Below the pieces are notes generated by a model, which was not told where the DNA came from, did no database searches, and saw nothing but the letters and a program-made list of their open reading frames with translations. A stretch of 64,000 nucleotides of DNA, taken from the NCBI GenBank assembly GCA_025358255.1, contig JANYKC010000034.1, positions 1 to 64,000 of the forward strand, read 5' to 3'. Position 1 is the first letter of the stretch; each line of letters begins with the position of its first letter. The translations under genes and the position numbers were made by a program. This DNA comes from Spirochaetaceae bacterium. Its GTDB lineage: Bacteria > Spirochaetota > Spirochaetia > Treponematales > Rectinemataceae. Shown here piece by piece: positions 51,937-60,668 of the stretch.

Positions 51937-52797
51937 TCAGTCGAATTTCCGGACGTAGCCGCAGGTCCTGCAGAGGGCCTCCACGAGTCTCCTTTGGGAA
52001 AAGCCGTCGTGGATCGCCCTTGCCCTGGGTCCGGCCAGGATCTTGCCCAGGTCCTCGTCCAGGATGTTGCCCAGGGTCATGGCGCCTTCCCCGTCCAGGC
52101 AGCAGGGCACGACCGAGCCATCCACAAGGATGCCGATCTGGTTGCGCAGGCCCTGGCAGAATCCCCTCGTTCCACCTTGGGGAAGCGCAAGGCCGGGCCA
52201 GCTGAAACGGTCGGCCTGGTTGAGGAATACCTGGTTGTCCAGCTTGATGGCCTTCGCTTGCGCGCCGCTCGAGTCCCATTCGCCGGCTGCAGGATAACGC
52301 GCGCGGATGAGTTCCCAGAGCCGTGCGGCCTCGGGAGGCATCTGCCCGGCGCCGCGGTTCCAGAGCCTGAGGCTTACCGGGAAGGCCGCTGCCGATTTGT
52401 GCAGGTCCAGGAAGGCTTCCACTCCCCGCCAATAGCTGTCCACGTTGTCCGCTCCACAGTGGCTATGGAGGGAGATGCTCAACTTGCGGAGCTTGGCCGC
52501 GCCGAGGAGGATCGGAGCCCTTTCGGCCACTTGGGTTCCATTCGTGGTCAAGGTGATGGCAAAGCCTTCTTCCTCGGCCAGGGCGAGGAAGTCCCCGAGG
52601 TCGGGGTGGAGGAGGGGCTCCCCCTTGAGGTGGAAGTACAGATGCCTGCCAAAGCCGGCGAGGCGGTCGAGGAAAAGCAGGAAACGTTCGCGGGAAAGGA
52701 ATTCGCGCTTCCGGAGGGTCTGTGGACAGAACTCGCAGGAGAGATCGCAGATATTGGTGATTTCAAGGAAAATCTTGCTGAACATGCTGAGGGCCAT
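51937..52797 (-). CDS. Radical SAM protein with SPASM-like C-terminus
   Basis: A 286-residue radical S-adenosylmethionine enzyme. The cluster motif CDLSCEFC (CxxxCxxC, about 16-23) follows the strand 'FLEITNIC'. The C-terminal third has Cys residues in GFCQG, VPCCLDGEG and LCRTCGYV, a SPASM/twitch-like auxiliary cluster region, as in peptide- or sugar-modifying enzymes. No precursor peptide gene is obvious next to it. ATG 52797 or 52785 both fit; the longer frame to 53148 runs antisense into the peptidase gene. The decayed membrane-protein gene follows 15 bases downstream. Confidence 0.85.
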   Translation of the reverse strand: MALSMFSKIFLEITNICDLSCEFCPQTLRKREFLSRERFLLFLDRLAGFGRHLYFHLKGEPLLHPDLGDFLALAEEEGFAITLTTNGTQVAERAPILLGAAKLRKLSISLHSHCGADNVDSYWRGVEAFLDLHKSAAAFPVSLRLWNRGAGQMPPEAARLWELIRARYPAAGEWDSSGAQAKAIKLDNQVFLNQADRFSWPGLALPQGGTRGFCQGLRNQIGILVDGSVVPCCLDGEGAMTLGNILDEDLGKILAGPRARAIHDGFSQRRLVEALCRTCGYVRKFD

Positions 52798-52873
52798 TGT
52801 AGCGATCGATCGCGGAATCGGAAAGCGCCGCCGCGCCTGAGTCCCCCACGTGCCGGAGGCGAGAAGGAAAAAG

Positions 52874-52901
52874 TTGACATAATATCGTGGCATGCTACCA
52901 T
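52874..52901 (+). promoter_or_regulatory. Promoter of the M20 peptidase gene
   Basis: Perfect TTGACA, 16-base spacer, TACCAT, about 50 bases before the ATG at 52953. The region around it is AT-rich with a T8 run just downstream. Confidence 0.6.
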
Positions 52902-52952
52902 GCACCATTAGTGTTTTTTTTACAGATAACCTGAGCCGCGATGGGAGGTCCC

Positions 52953-54170
52953 ATGGATACGCTCCTGAAAACCCTGGGTGATCGGCTGGCAGTGGAAGAG
53001 GTCGTCGACCTCGCCTCTTCACTCGTCGCGATCGAAAGCCATCGGGACGCCCCGGGCAGGGAAAAGCGTTGCTCCGAGAAGATCGCCTCGGTGTTCCGTT
53101 CCTGGGGCATCGAGTCCTCGCTTCCGCCGGCCCTTGAAGGCCGCCCAAACGTGACCGCCATCCTGCGCGGAAGCGGGGGCGGCGCCTCGCTCATGTTCAA
53201 CGGCCACGTGGATACCGTCCCCGCCTACGAGATGGACTACCCCCCCTTTGTCCCGCGCGTCGAGGGCGGCCTCCTTTACGGCCGGGGCTCCGTGGACATG
53301 AAGGGTGCCCTCGCCTGCATGATGACGGCGATGCGTCTCCTCAAGGAAACCGGGGTGCCCCTCGCGGGGGATGTCCTGTTCACGGGCGTCATCAACGAGG
53401 AGGACCGCTCCGAGGGGACTGAGTATCTGGTGCGCAACGGGCCTAAGGCAGACCGCTGCGTCGTCGGCGAACCGACGGGGCTGGCCATCATGGCGGGACA
53501 CCGCGGCCTCGAATGGCTCCAGTTCGAGTTCCTGGGCAAGGCCGCCCATGGCGGCACGCCGGAGAAGGGGATCAACGCCATCTCCATGGCGGCGCGCTTC
53601 ATCCGCAGGGTCGAGGAGACCCTCATCCCCGAGCTCAGGAAGCGTGTCCATCCCCTCATCGGTCCCGCGGTGATGAACTTCGGCACGATCAAGGGCGGTA
53701 CCCAGCCAAGCACCGTCGCCGACCGCTGCATCCTCCAGATCGACCGCCGCTGGATCCCTTCCGAGAGGCTGGAGAGCGTGCTTGGCGAGTACGAGGACAT
53801 CCTGGCTTCGCTTTCGGGGGAGGACCCGTCCTTCTCCTCCTCCATGACGCGCATGGAGAGCAACATGGCCACCATGGACCACTATCCCATGGAGATAGCC
53901 GTGGACGATCCCCTCGTCACCGGACTTTCCCGGGCCCTCAGGAGCCTGACGGGCGCCGAGCCCAGGATAGCCGCCTTCGGCGGATGGACCGACGCCTCCC
54001 TCATCAGCAACTTCGGCCACATTCCCACCCTGGTCTTCGGTCCCGGGGACCTTGCGGTCGCCCATTCGCGCAACGAGCACGTCCCCGTCGAGGAGCTCAG
54101 GCTGGCGACCCTCGCCTACGCCCTCCTAGCCGCTGACATCGCCGGAAAGGGGAAGGCAGGCCTCCCCTGA
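52953..54170 (+). CDS. M20 family metallopeptidase (ArgE/DapE-like)
   Basis: Zinc-dependent deacylase or dipeptidase of 405 residues. Metal and catalytic motifs: FNGHVDTVPA (His about 82), GRGSVDMKGALA (Asp about 113), the Glu pair in INEEDRSEGTE (about 147-148), and FGGWTDASLI plus HSRNEHVP near the end. A dimerisation lid lies between. The ATG at 52953 has GGGAGG four bases upstream. It is followed by a YfcC-type transporter and an M20D amidohydrolase on the same strand, suggesting uptake and cleavage of N-acyl or peptide-linked amino acids. Exact substrate not readable. Confidence 0.92.
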   Translation: MDTLLKTLGDRLAVEEVVDLASSLVAIESHRDAPGREKRCSEKIASVFRSWGIESSLPPALEGRPNVTAILRGSGGGASLMFNGHVDTVPAYEMDYPPFVPRVEGGLLYGRGSVDMKGALACMMTAMRLLKETGVPLAGDVLFTGVINEEDRSEGTEYLVRNGPKADRCVVGEPTGLAIMAGHRGLEWLQFEFLGKAAHGGTPEKGINAISMAARFIRRVEETLIPELRKRVHPLIGPAVMNFGTIKGGTQPSTVADRCILQIDRRWIPSERLESVLGEYEDILASLSGEDPSFSSSMTRMESNMATMDHYPMEIAVDDPLVTGLSRALRSLTGAEPRIAAFGGWTDASLISNFGHIPTLVFGPGDLAVAHSRNEHVPVEELRLATLAYALLAADIAGKGKAGLP

Positions 54171-54185
54171 TCGCCATGTGCCTCG

Positions 54186-54204
54186 AGGCCGTTCCTGGAA
54201 CGGT
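54186..54204 (+). terminator. Small hairpin after the peptidase gene
   Basis: CCGTTCC pairs with GGAACGG around a single T, 20 bases after the stop codon. No long T run follows, so it is weak at best and the transporter gene may still be read through. Confidence 0.35.
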
Positions 54205-54239
54205 CTATCGTTAATTCATTCGGGCAAGGAGAAGCGAAC

Positions 54240-55652
54240 ATGGAGAAGAAGAAGAGAAAATTCCCGCACGTCTACGTCATCCTCTTCATCGTGATCATCG
54301 TCTCGGCGTTGCTCACCTACATCCTCCCTTCCAACATGTACGATCTCCAGGTGAAGGACGGCAAGACCACCAAGCTCATCAACCCGGATTCCTACCACTC
54401 GGTGCCAAGCAACCCCGTCGACCCCTGGAAGATGGTCATCTCGATCCCACTGGGCATGAAGGAAGTCGCCAACATCATCTTCTTCATCTTCATCGTAGGC
54501 GGCGCCTTCAACATCATCCAGTCGACCGGGGCGATCGAGGCGGGCATACGCACCCTGGTGAACGCCATGGGCGGCAAGCGCAAGGGCAGCAAGTGGAAGG
54601 ACGGCGCCCTCCTCTTCCTGATCGTCGGCGCCTTCTCCATCGGCGGTTGCACCTTCGGCATGGCCGAGGAGGCTCTGGTATTCATACCCATGCTGGTGCC
54701 CCTGGCCATCGCCATGGGCTACGACTCCCTGACCGGGCTTGCCCTGGCCCTCGTCGCCCCTTGCGCGGGCTTCACCGGCGCCTTCATCAATCCCTTCACC
54801 CTCCAGGTCGCCCAGGGCTTCGTCGGCCTGCCCCTCCTGTCGGGCATGGGCTACCGCGTCATCATCTTCATCATCCAGACCATCGTGGCCTTCCTCTTCA
54901 TCTTCTGGTATTCCCAGCGGGTCAAGAACAATCCCCAGCTCAGCGTGATGTATGAGTTCGACCAGAAGCGCGAGAAGGTCGACCTCGACGCGAAGAGCAG
55001 CTTCTCTGTCCAGCAGAAGATCGTCCTCGTCCTCATGCTCGCGACCTTCGCCCTCCTGGTCTACGGCGTCAACGCCTGGGGCTGGTACATCGACGAGATC
55101 GCCGCCCTCTTCCTCGCGATGGGCGTGATCTGCGGCTTTGTCGGCGGCATGGGACCGAGCAAGGTGGCAAGCGCCTTTGTCGACGGCTCGACCGCACTCA
55201 CGGTCGGCGCCCTCGTGGTCGGCGTCGCGCGCGCCATCCTTGTCGTCCTCTCGCAGGGCGCCGTCCTCCACACCATCGTCCATGCGATGGCCACGGCGGT
55301 GGCGGGTCTTCCGCCCTTCCTCTCCGCGATCGGCATGTACATCGTCCAGATCCTGATCTCCGTGATCATTCCCTCCGGCTCCGGCATGGCCGCCGTCACG
55401 ATGCCCATCATGGGCCCCTTGGCCACCCTGCTTGGGATGACGCAGCAGACGGCCGTCCTCATCTACCAGTTCGCGGACGGCTTCACGAACATCATCATCC
55501 CCACCTCGGGCTACCTCCTCGCGGGCGTCGCCCTGGCCAAGGTCCCTTACGAGAAGTGGGTCAAGTGGTACACGCCGCTGTTCTGCATCTTCCTGGGCCT
55601 CGGGGCGATCTTCGTCATCATCGCCCAGATCACCAAGTTCGGCCCGTTCTAA
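54240..55652 (+). CDS. YfcC family membrane transporter (DcuC/ArcD-like superfamily)
   Basis: Inner-membrane secondary carrier of 470 residues with about twelve helices. Family hallmarks are the start 'KKKRKFPHVYVILFIVI', a soluble loop after helix 1 (about 40-65), and repeated helix-breaking segments such as CTFGMAEEALVFIPMLVPLA (about 138-157) and IPSGSGMAAVTMPIMGPLA (about 377-395). YfcC relatives are assigned to peptide, basic amino-acid or C4-dicarboxylate transport. AAGGAG lies eight bases before the ATG. Between two M20 peptidase-family genes, it is best seen as the importer of their substrate, by inference. Confidence 0.9.
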   Translation: MEKKKRKFPHVYVILFIVIIVSALLTYILPSNMYDLQVKDGKTTKLINPDSYHSVPSNPVDPWKMVISIPLGMKEVANIIFFIFIVGGAFNIIQSTGAIEAGIRTLVNAMGGKRKGSKWKDGALLFLIVGAFSIGGCTFGMAEEALVFIPMLVPLAIAMGYDSLTGLALALVAPCAGFTGAFINPFTLQVAQGFVGLPLLSGMGYRVIIFIIQTIVAFLFIFWYSQRVKNNPQLSVMYEFDQKREKVDLDAKSSFSVQQKIVLVLMLATFALLVYGVNAWGWYIDEIAALFLAMGVICGFVGGMGPSKVASAFVDGSTALTVGALVVGVARAILVVLSQGAVLHTIVHAMATAVAGLPPFLSAIGMYIVQILISVIIPSGSGMAAVTMPIMGPLATLLGMTQQTAVLIYQFADGFTNIIIPTSGYLLAGVALAKVPYEKWVKWYTPLFCIFLGLGAIFVIIAQITKFGPF

Positions 55653-55670
55653 GGCTTCATTTCGATTGAC

Positions 55671-55703
55671 CGGACCCCGGGAAGGCGAGGCTTTCCCGGG
55701 GTC
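55671..55703 (+). terminator. Hairpin after the YfcC gene
   Basis: GACCCCGGGAA pairs perfectly with TTTCCCGGGGTC-type sequence over an eight-base loop, 18 bases after the stop. There is no T run, so it may be a stabiliser or weak terminator before the amidohydrolase gene. Confidence 0.55.
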
Positions 55704-55754
55704 ATCCCTTCTCGGACCGGGGAAAGCATCCTATACTCGCCGCCTGGAGCAACC

Positions 55755-56981
55755 ATGGAATTCAACGACAGGCAAACCAAGGTTCTCACCGCGATAGACG
55801 CCGCGCAGGACATGATCATCGAGGTCTCCCGCGCCATCCATGCCCATCCCGAGCTCGGGGACCAGGAAGTGTTTGCGTCGACCCTCTTGGCCGATGAACT
55901 GGAGGCCCGCGGCTTTTACGTGGAGCGGGGCTGGTGCGGGCGGAAGACGGCTTTCCGCGCGCGCAAGGGCGGTGTCGGCGGCCCTGGTCACGCCGGTGGC
56001 CCCAAGGTCGCCTTCATGGCTGAATACGATGCCTTGCCCGGCATAGGGCATGGCTGCGGCCACAACCTCATCTGCTCCTCCGCCCTGGCCGCGGGCATCG
56101 GCCTAGGTGAAGTGGCCGCGGAGCTTGATTGTGAAGTCTGGGTGGTCGGGACCCCGGCGGAGGAGACCGACGGCGCCAAGGTCGCCATGGCGGCAGCCGG
56201 CGCTTTCGATGGCCTCGATGCCGCCCTCATGATCCATCCCTATGACGGCAACTTCTCCCACACCGAGTCGCTGGCCATGGACGCCATCGAGCTGGAATAC
56301 CGGGGAGCGCCAGCCCATGCCGCGGCCTCTCCTTGGGAGGGACGCAACGCCCTGGATGCCCTCATCATCGCCTTCACGTCCATCAACGCCCTGCGCCAGC
56401 AGATGCGGCCTGACGCGCGGGTCCACGGCATCATCACCGACGGCGGGAAGGCTCCCAACATCATCCCCGACCGCGCCGTCGCTCGCTTCTACATCAGGGC
56501 CCGGAAACGTTCCTACCTGGATACCCTCGTGGCCCAGTTCACGGCCTGCGCCCAGGCGGCCGCCCTCGCGACGGATACCGAGCTCTCGATGCGGAACTAT
56601 GAAGGAAGCTTTGACGACATGGTGAACAACGAAGCCTTGGCCGGACGCATGCGCGCCTGGCTTGAAGGCCCCCCAGATGAAGCTCCCCTGGGCGCCGGCG
56701 CCTTCCAGCGCTGCCCCGACAGCTTCGGCTCCATCGACATGGGCAATGTCTCGCATGTCGTTCCCGCTGCCCATGTGCTGGTCGATGTGACCGGGGGAAG
56801 GAAGATGGCCATCCACACCCCGGAATTCCGGGATGCCGCCTGCAGCCCCGTGGCCGAGGCCGCCCTTGTCCGCGCCGCGAAGGCCCTTGCCCTCACGGGG
56901 TTCGACCTCTTCGCGGACAAGGCCTTCCTTGACCAGGTGCGCCGGGATTTCGATGCGGCCACGGGGGGCGTCCGCGGATAG
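55755..56981 (+). CDS. M20D family amidohydrolase (aminoacylase / AbgB- or PM20D2-like)
   Basis: Metal-dependent amide hydrolase of 408 residues acting on N-acyl amino acids or unusual dipeptides. Motifs: HAHPELGDQE (about 28-37), YDALPGIGHGCGHNL (about 91-105), PAEETDGAKVAM (about 134-145), and a late His in the 'VSHVVPAAHVL' region (about 335-345). The 'GDQE' and 'EETDGAK' wording is closest to the PM20D2/AbgB branch. It follows the YfcC carrier by 102 bases with a hairpin between. With the M20 peptidase upstream it forms a likely degradative group. Confidence 0.92.
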   Translation: MEFNDRQTKVLTAIDAAQDMIIEVSRAIHAHPELGDQEVFASTLLADELEARGFYVERGWCGRKTAFRARKGGVGGPGHAGGPKVAFMAEYDALPGIGHGCGHNLICSSALAAGIGLGEVAAELDCEVWVVGTPAEETDGAKVAMAAAGAFDGLDAALMIHPYDGNFSHTESLAMDAIELEYRGAPAHAAASPWEGRNALDALIIAFTSINALRQQMRPDARVHGIITDGGKAPNIIPDRAVARFYIRARKRSYLDTLVAQFTACAQAAALATDTELSMRNYEGSFDDMVNNEALAGRMRAWLEGPPDEAPLGAGAFQRCPDSFGSIDMGNVSHVVPAAHVLVDVTGGRKMAIHTPEFRDAACSPVAEAALVRAAKALALTGFDLFADKAFLDQVRRDFDAATGGVRG

Positions 56982-57017
56982 GGATCCCAGTTGTTTCCTT
57001 GGCTGGCCGGATGAAGG

Positions 57018-57064
57018 CAGGCCGCTAAAGCCAGCCGCCCAAGGCCAGCCGCCCAAAACCAGCC
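57018..57064. repeat. Short imperfect direct repeats after the amidohydrolase gene
   Basis: Three near-copies of CCAGCCGCCCAA(GG/AA) in a row. They lie in a 197-base gap that otherwise shows no feature I can support except the leader of the next gene. Confidence 0.55.
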
Positions 57065-57178
57065 CGGCGGGGATGGGCATTGCCTCATCCTCCCCGCGGT
57101 ACTATGCTTATCCTCGAATACAATCGCTACGCGTGTCGCACACCTATGGTAGCCTGCTTTCACGAGAAGGAGAGCGCC

Positions 57179-58078
57179 ATGAATATCCATCGGATCCGGC
57201 CAGTCATCCTGATGACGACGGCTTTCGTCCTCTCCGTTTCCTGCCTGTCCCTCTTGCCCACGAGCACTCCGCCCTTCCAGGTCTGGGAAGGCCCTCCTCG
57301 GCCGCTCGGCGAGACGGCGACCTTCACCTATAAGGGGACTGGAGCCTATGGTCTCCTGCTGTACGCGATCGATGGCCAGCCCCGCAGCCGCCATGGGGAC
57401 AACCGGCTCCTCGAGGGAAGCTTCTCGAATACCCTGATGTGCGGTTTTGACGTGACCGTCCTTCCCGGCGAGCACAGCTTCGAGTTCTATACCGTCGACA
57501 CGAACCCCCTCCAGATTTTCACCCTCCGCTTTCCCATGGCGGCCGGCAAGACCTATGCGCTCGAAGGTTCCAGCAAGGTCTTCAAGGTCACCCTTGAAGG
57601 CGCCCCGATAATGGCCGCGCGGGAGGATGTTCCCGCCATTATCGAGCCAGCTGAAGGCGATCCGCATGCCACCCTCGAATTCAGGCGCGAAGGCGGCGCG
57701 ATGGATGTCAACGCCTATCTCCTCCGGATAGACGGCAAGATCCGCTCGCCCATGTACAAACGCCATCCCCGCTGGGCGGTGATGAACTACTCAGGCCTGG
57801 CCTCCGGCATCGTCAATTCGATCGGGGGCACGGGAATGCTTGTCCAGGCCAATGTCGAGGCCGACGAAGGCAAGCTCTCGATCCGGCTCGAGCCCGGACG
57901 GCATCACATCGAGTACTTCGTAGAGACGATGTATCTCGGTCAAAGGGGCCTGGGGGACAGCGTCCGGAGCCTCGATTTCGATTTCGAAAGCGGGAAATCC
58001 TACAGGATAGTCCTCGAGCGCGATCCCGTGAAGGTCGAGGGTGTCGAGGAGAGCTCTATCGCCATCGTCGGCAAATAG
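57179..58078 (+). CDS. Putative lipoprotein of unknown function
   Basis: The 299-residue product begins with MNIHRIRPV and a hydrophobic segment ending LSVSCLS (Cys near 22), a loose lipobox. The mature part is beta-rich and contains two similar halves, each with a 'LLPGEHSFEFYTVDT' / 'LEPGRHHIEYFVETM' type strand pair (about 97-111 and 240-254), as in PEGA-like or carboxypeptidase-regulatory-like modules that end with a conserved G-x-H-x-x-E-x-F/Y motif. AAGGAG lies seven bases before the ATG. It stands alone; no partner or enzyme motif is visible. Confidence 0.78.
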   Translation: MNIHRIRPVILMTTAFVLSVSCLSLLPTSTPPFQVWEGPPRPLGETATFTYKGTGAYGLLLYAIDGQPRSRHGDNRLLEGSFSNTLMCGFDVTVLPGEHSFEFYTVDTNPLQIFTLRFPMAAGKTYALEGSSKVFKVTLEGAPIMAAREDVPAIIEPAEGDPHATLEFRREGGAMDVNAYLLRIDGKIRSPMYKRHPRWAVMNYSGLASGIVNSIGGTGMLVQANVEADEGKLSIRLEPGRHHIEYFVETMYLGQRGLGDSVRSLDFDFESGKSYRIVLERDPVKVEGVEESSIAIVGK

Positions 58079-58125
58079 GGCCAGGTGCCGCAGCGGCCTT
58101 GTAGGCACCGGTCCTGTTGGCCGCG

Positions 58126-58168
58126 GGCTTGTCCGCGCCGGACTTGTCCGCGCCGGACTTGTCCGGCG
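58126..58168. repeat. 15-bp tandem repeat upstream of the HIT gene
   Basis: Nearly three copies of GGACTTGTCCGCGCC, itself partly palindromic (GGAC..GTCC). It lies in the leader region 60 bases before the HIT start; the frame through it is open but is unlikely to be translated because the good ribosome-binding site is downstream. Confidence 0.75.
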
Positions 58169-58230
58169 ACGGTTCCCGGGCTATCGTGCACAAGCCCGCC
58201 GGCCCTGCCCGCGGAGCCATGGAGGCGACA

Positions 58231-58656
58231 ATGAACCACGATCCGAATTGCTTTTACTGCGTTCCCGAAAAGCGGGCCGCCGACCTTGCGCTCGAGGTCG
58301 CCTGCCTTGAGGTTTCGACCCTCCTTCTTTTCCGCGAACAGAGCCACCCCGGGCGCTGCATCGTCGCCTACAAGGACCATGTGCGCGAGCTTTTCGAGCT
58401 CAGCCCCGCGGAACTCGCCGCCTTCATGGCCGACGTGGCCAAGGCGGGCAGGGCCATCGCCGCCGTCGTGAAGCCCGCGAAGCTGAACTACGGCGCCTTC
58501 GGCGACAAGATGGGACACCTCCATTTCCACATCGTGCCCAAGTTCGAAGGCGGCCGCTCCTGGGGCGGCATGTTCGACATGATGCCCGAGCCAAAGGTCC
58601 TCCTTCCCGAGGCCGAACTCCTTGAGCTTGCGGCGAGGATCAAGGCGGCGCTCTAA
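58231..58656 (+). CDS. HIT family nucleotide hydrolase/transferase
   Basis: Soluble 141-residue histidine-triad protein with the triad HLHFHIVP (about 98-105), which uses the middle His to cleave nucleoside phosphoramidates or dinucleotides. An N-terminal CFYC pair (about 7-10) may bind zinc, as in several HIT branches. The ATG at 58231 has GGAGG six bases upstream; an open frame extends to 58117 through a tandem repeat but lacks support. A GC-rich terminator follows. Confidence 0.9.
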   Translation: MNHDPNCFYCVPEKRAADLALEVACLEVSTLLLFREQSHPGRCIVAYKDHVRELFELSPAELAAFMADVAKAGRAIAAVVKPAKLNYGAFGDKMGHLHFHIVPKFEGGRSWGGMFDMMPEPKVLLPEAELLELAARIKAAL

Positions 58657-58664
58657 GGCGGCGG

Positions 58665-58687
58665 CGGCCCGGTTTTTTGCCGGGCCG
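58665..58687 (+). terminator. Terminator after the HIT gene
   Basis: CGGCCCGG pairs with CCGGGCCG around a T-rich loop (TTTTTTG), nine bases after the stop codon. The T run is in the loop, not behind the stem, so it is an atypical terminator. Confidence 0.5.
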
Positions 58688-58802
58688 TTGGTGGCGCACG
58701 GCTATCCATTGCCAACACCGATGGCCTGCGTCGCCTCCGGCTTGGGGAAGGAGGGCCACCCGCAGGGTTTGCCTGATGGCCCACCCTGCAGCATCCAAGC
58801 CC

Positions 58803-59258
58803 CTATTCGTCCACGACGAAGGAAATCGTCATCGAATTTCCCGGCACCGGTTCGAAGGTGACGCTTCCGCGCCACAGATGGCTGCCGCCCCCGAGATCCC
58901 CGCTCCGTGTCCCGCTGAGCTTCTTTATAGTGCCGACCGGATAGCCAATGAAATTCGCGACCTTGATCTTGATGGCGTAAGGGATGCCGGCGCCGCTTTG
59001 CGCATTGGCATCGCCTGAGGGTGCCGCGGCGGTTGCGGAAGCCGCGGCACCGTCGAAACCCGCCACATCCTTGCCGGTGACCGCGACGACCTTTCCCGAT
59101 TTGTCTATAAGGGATGCCTGGCCGGGAGTCGCGGGATTGAAGGGCAGCAGTTTCGGATCCGAAATATTGTCCTTGCCAGCGGTGGCTTTTTGGCCAGGAG
59201 CGCAGGAGAGCAGCATCGCCGCCAGACCCAGGAACAGGAGCGCCTTGGATTTCCTCAT
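58803..59258 (-). CDS. Small lipoprotein, function unknown
   Basis: A 151-residue lipoprotein; signal segment MRKSKALLFLGLAAMLLSC ends with a good lipobox Cys (residue 19). An Ala/Ser/Gly-rich linker (about 66-92) leads to a beta-rich C-terminal domain (about 93-151). AAGGAGG lies six bases before the ATG. It follows the larger membrane-anchored protein by 24 bases on the same strand, so they are an operon. No family recognised. Confidence 0.75.
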   Translation of the reverse strand: MRKSKALLFLGLAAMLLSCAPGQKATAGKDNISDPKLLPFNPATPGQASLIDKSGKVVAVTGKDVAGFDGAAASATAAAPSGDANAQSGAGIPYAIKIKVANFIGYPVGTIKKLSGTRSGDLGGGSHLWRGSVTFEPVPGNSMTISFVVDE

Positions 59259-59282
59259 TTCATTCCTCCTTCTTGTTTTCCC

Positions 59283-60668
59283 TCAATAGCTGGGGCTTTT
59301 CGAGACGAGCCTGCATTCTATCGGCGAAGTCCTTGTCGCTCCGCCGCTCATCCTCAGCGCCATTCCCCCCGATCCGTCGCTCGGGTCGAAGTTGTAGGCG
59401 CCCTCGTTGTTGTCCCAGATCCGTGTGATCGACGTAGGACCGGTGAAGTCGCCCTTGTATAGCGAGTAGCCGGCTGCCTTGAGCTGGGCTTCGTTTATGA
59501 CGAGGCCATCCCAGCTTTGGGTCCACCTTACCAGTTTTCGGGTTTGGGAGTCGTAGACCACCGTCGAATACGAGCCCGAACCGCCGCCGAGGTCACCGAA
59601 TTCCACCGTCACGTACCTTGCCGGGTTTCCCGCGGTCGAGGACGTGGATTTCGCAGGCGCGGGATTGGATGCGGCTGGCTGGGCGATCGTCGAAGCTGCG
59701 CTTCCGGTGGAGAACACGGCGAACTGGGCGACTTTGCCCGCCAGGCCCTTCAAGGCCGGGATGGACGTGGTGTCATAGGTATTGAACGAAACGAAGGCTT
59801 CGCCCTTGCCCGATTTCAGCAGGCTTGACAGCTTGGCGTATTCCTCTCCCCCAGAGGAAAGCTCGGCAATCCCGGTGATGGGCATGCCGCCGCTGTCGAG
59901 CAGGGTCAATTTCAGTTTCCAATCCATCCCTTCCGCCGAGGGCATCGGCTTCCTGGCGGCTACCTTGACCATGCAGGTCACTTGGACCGAATTGTCATGT
60001 GATACCTGGTAGGTGCCGTCGAAGACTGACAGGTACTCCGACAGGTCTCCTCCTATAGCCGTAGTTTCGGGACGCACCGCGATCGAGATGATGCCCTCCG
60101 CGCTTGTCGAGATCATCGAGCGGTCCTTGGATGCGGAGCCCTCTCCGACCTTGCCCGAGCCCGAGGCCGTGAGCGCCAATCCCCCGAACAGCAGGACGAA
60201 AAAGGAGCCAAGGCACAGGAAGAAAATCGAAGCGTTGGAAAGGCGTTTTTTTATCCTCTTTAGCTTCATGTCGAAAAGCTCGGCCTGCTTTAGGGCCACC
60301 GGATCGTCGGCCGCGATGATCCTTAGCATCTCGACGGCGCTCTCCCCTTTCTGCCTCCAGGCCTGCGCAAGCAGCCGGGGACCCTTGTCCGCCCCGAGAT
60401 GGGGACCCGCATGCGGCCTTGCCAGCGCGTTTTCCACGCAGATGCCGGCGAATTCCACCAATCCTTCCTTGCCCATCGGGAGAGGCCATTCCGACACCTG
60501 CCTGGCTTTCCTTTCTGCCAGCTTCGACCCGTGCAGGGGATCCGGAATCTTGATGCCGAAGCCCTGGTCGATGGTCCCGACGGGTTCCGCGTCAAGGATC
60601 CCGAACTTCACCAGCAGGCCCTGGTATTCATTCCGCACGGCGTCCGCCCCGCCCTTCGACTTGGCCAT
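59283..60668 (-). CDS. Single-pass membrane protein of unknown function
   Basis: The 461-residue product has a cytoplasmic N-terminal part (about 1-140), one transmembrane helix (about 147-170), and a long extracytoplasmic part. The latter has a beta domain (about 175-320), an Ala/Ser/Pro linker (about 325-350) and a C-terminal module with 'AAGYSLYKGDFTGPTSITRI' (range 408-427) that resembles the C-terminal module of the secreted protein at 41306-41722. AAGGGGAG lies five bases before the ATG. It is the first gene of a pair with the small lipoprotein at 58803-59258. Role unknown. Confidence 0.75.
   Translation of the reverse strand: MAKSKGGADAVRNEYQGLLVKFGILDAEPVGTIDQGFGIKIPDPLHGSKLAERKARQVSEWPLPMGKEGLVEFAGICVENALARPHAGPHLGADKGPRLLAQAWRQKGESAVEMLRIIAADDPVALKQAELFDMKLKRIKKRLSNASIFFLCLGSFFVLLFGGLALTASGSGKVGEGSASKDRSMISTSAEGIISIAVRPETTAIGGDLSEYLSVFDGTYQVSHDNSVQVTCMVKVAARKPMPSAEGMDWKLKLTLLDSGGMPITGIAELSSGGEEYAKLSSLLKSGKGEAFVSFNTYDTTSIPALKGLAGKVAQFAVFSTGSAASTIAQPAASNPAPAKSTSSTAGNPARYVTVEFGDLGGGSGSYSTVVYDSQTRKLVRWTQSWDGLVINEAQLKAAGYSLYKGDFTGPTSITRIWDNNEGAYNFDPSDGSGGMALRMSGGATRTSPIECRLVSKSPSY

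Noticed and set aside
58117-58230. N-terminal extension of the HIT protein through the SAPDL repeat
   Set aside because: HIT proteins begin just before the CFYC motif, and the good ribosome-binding site (GGAGG) serves the ATG at 58231.
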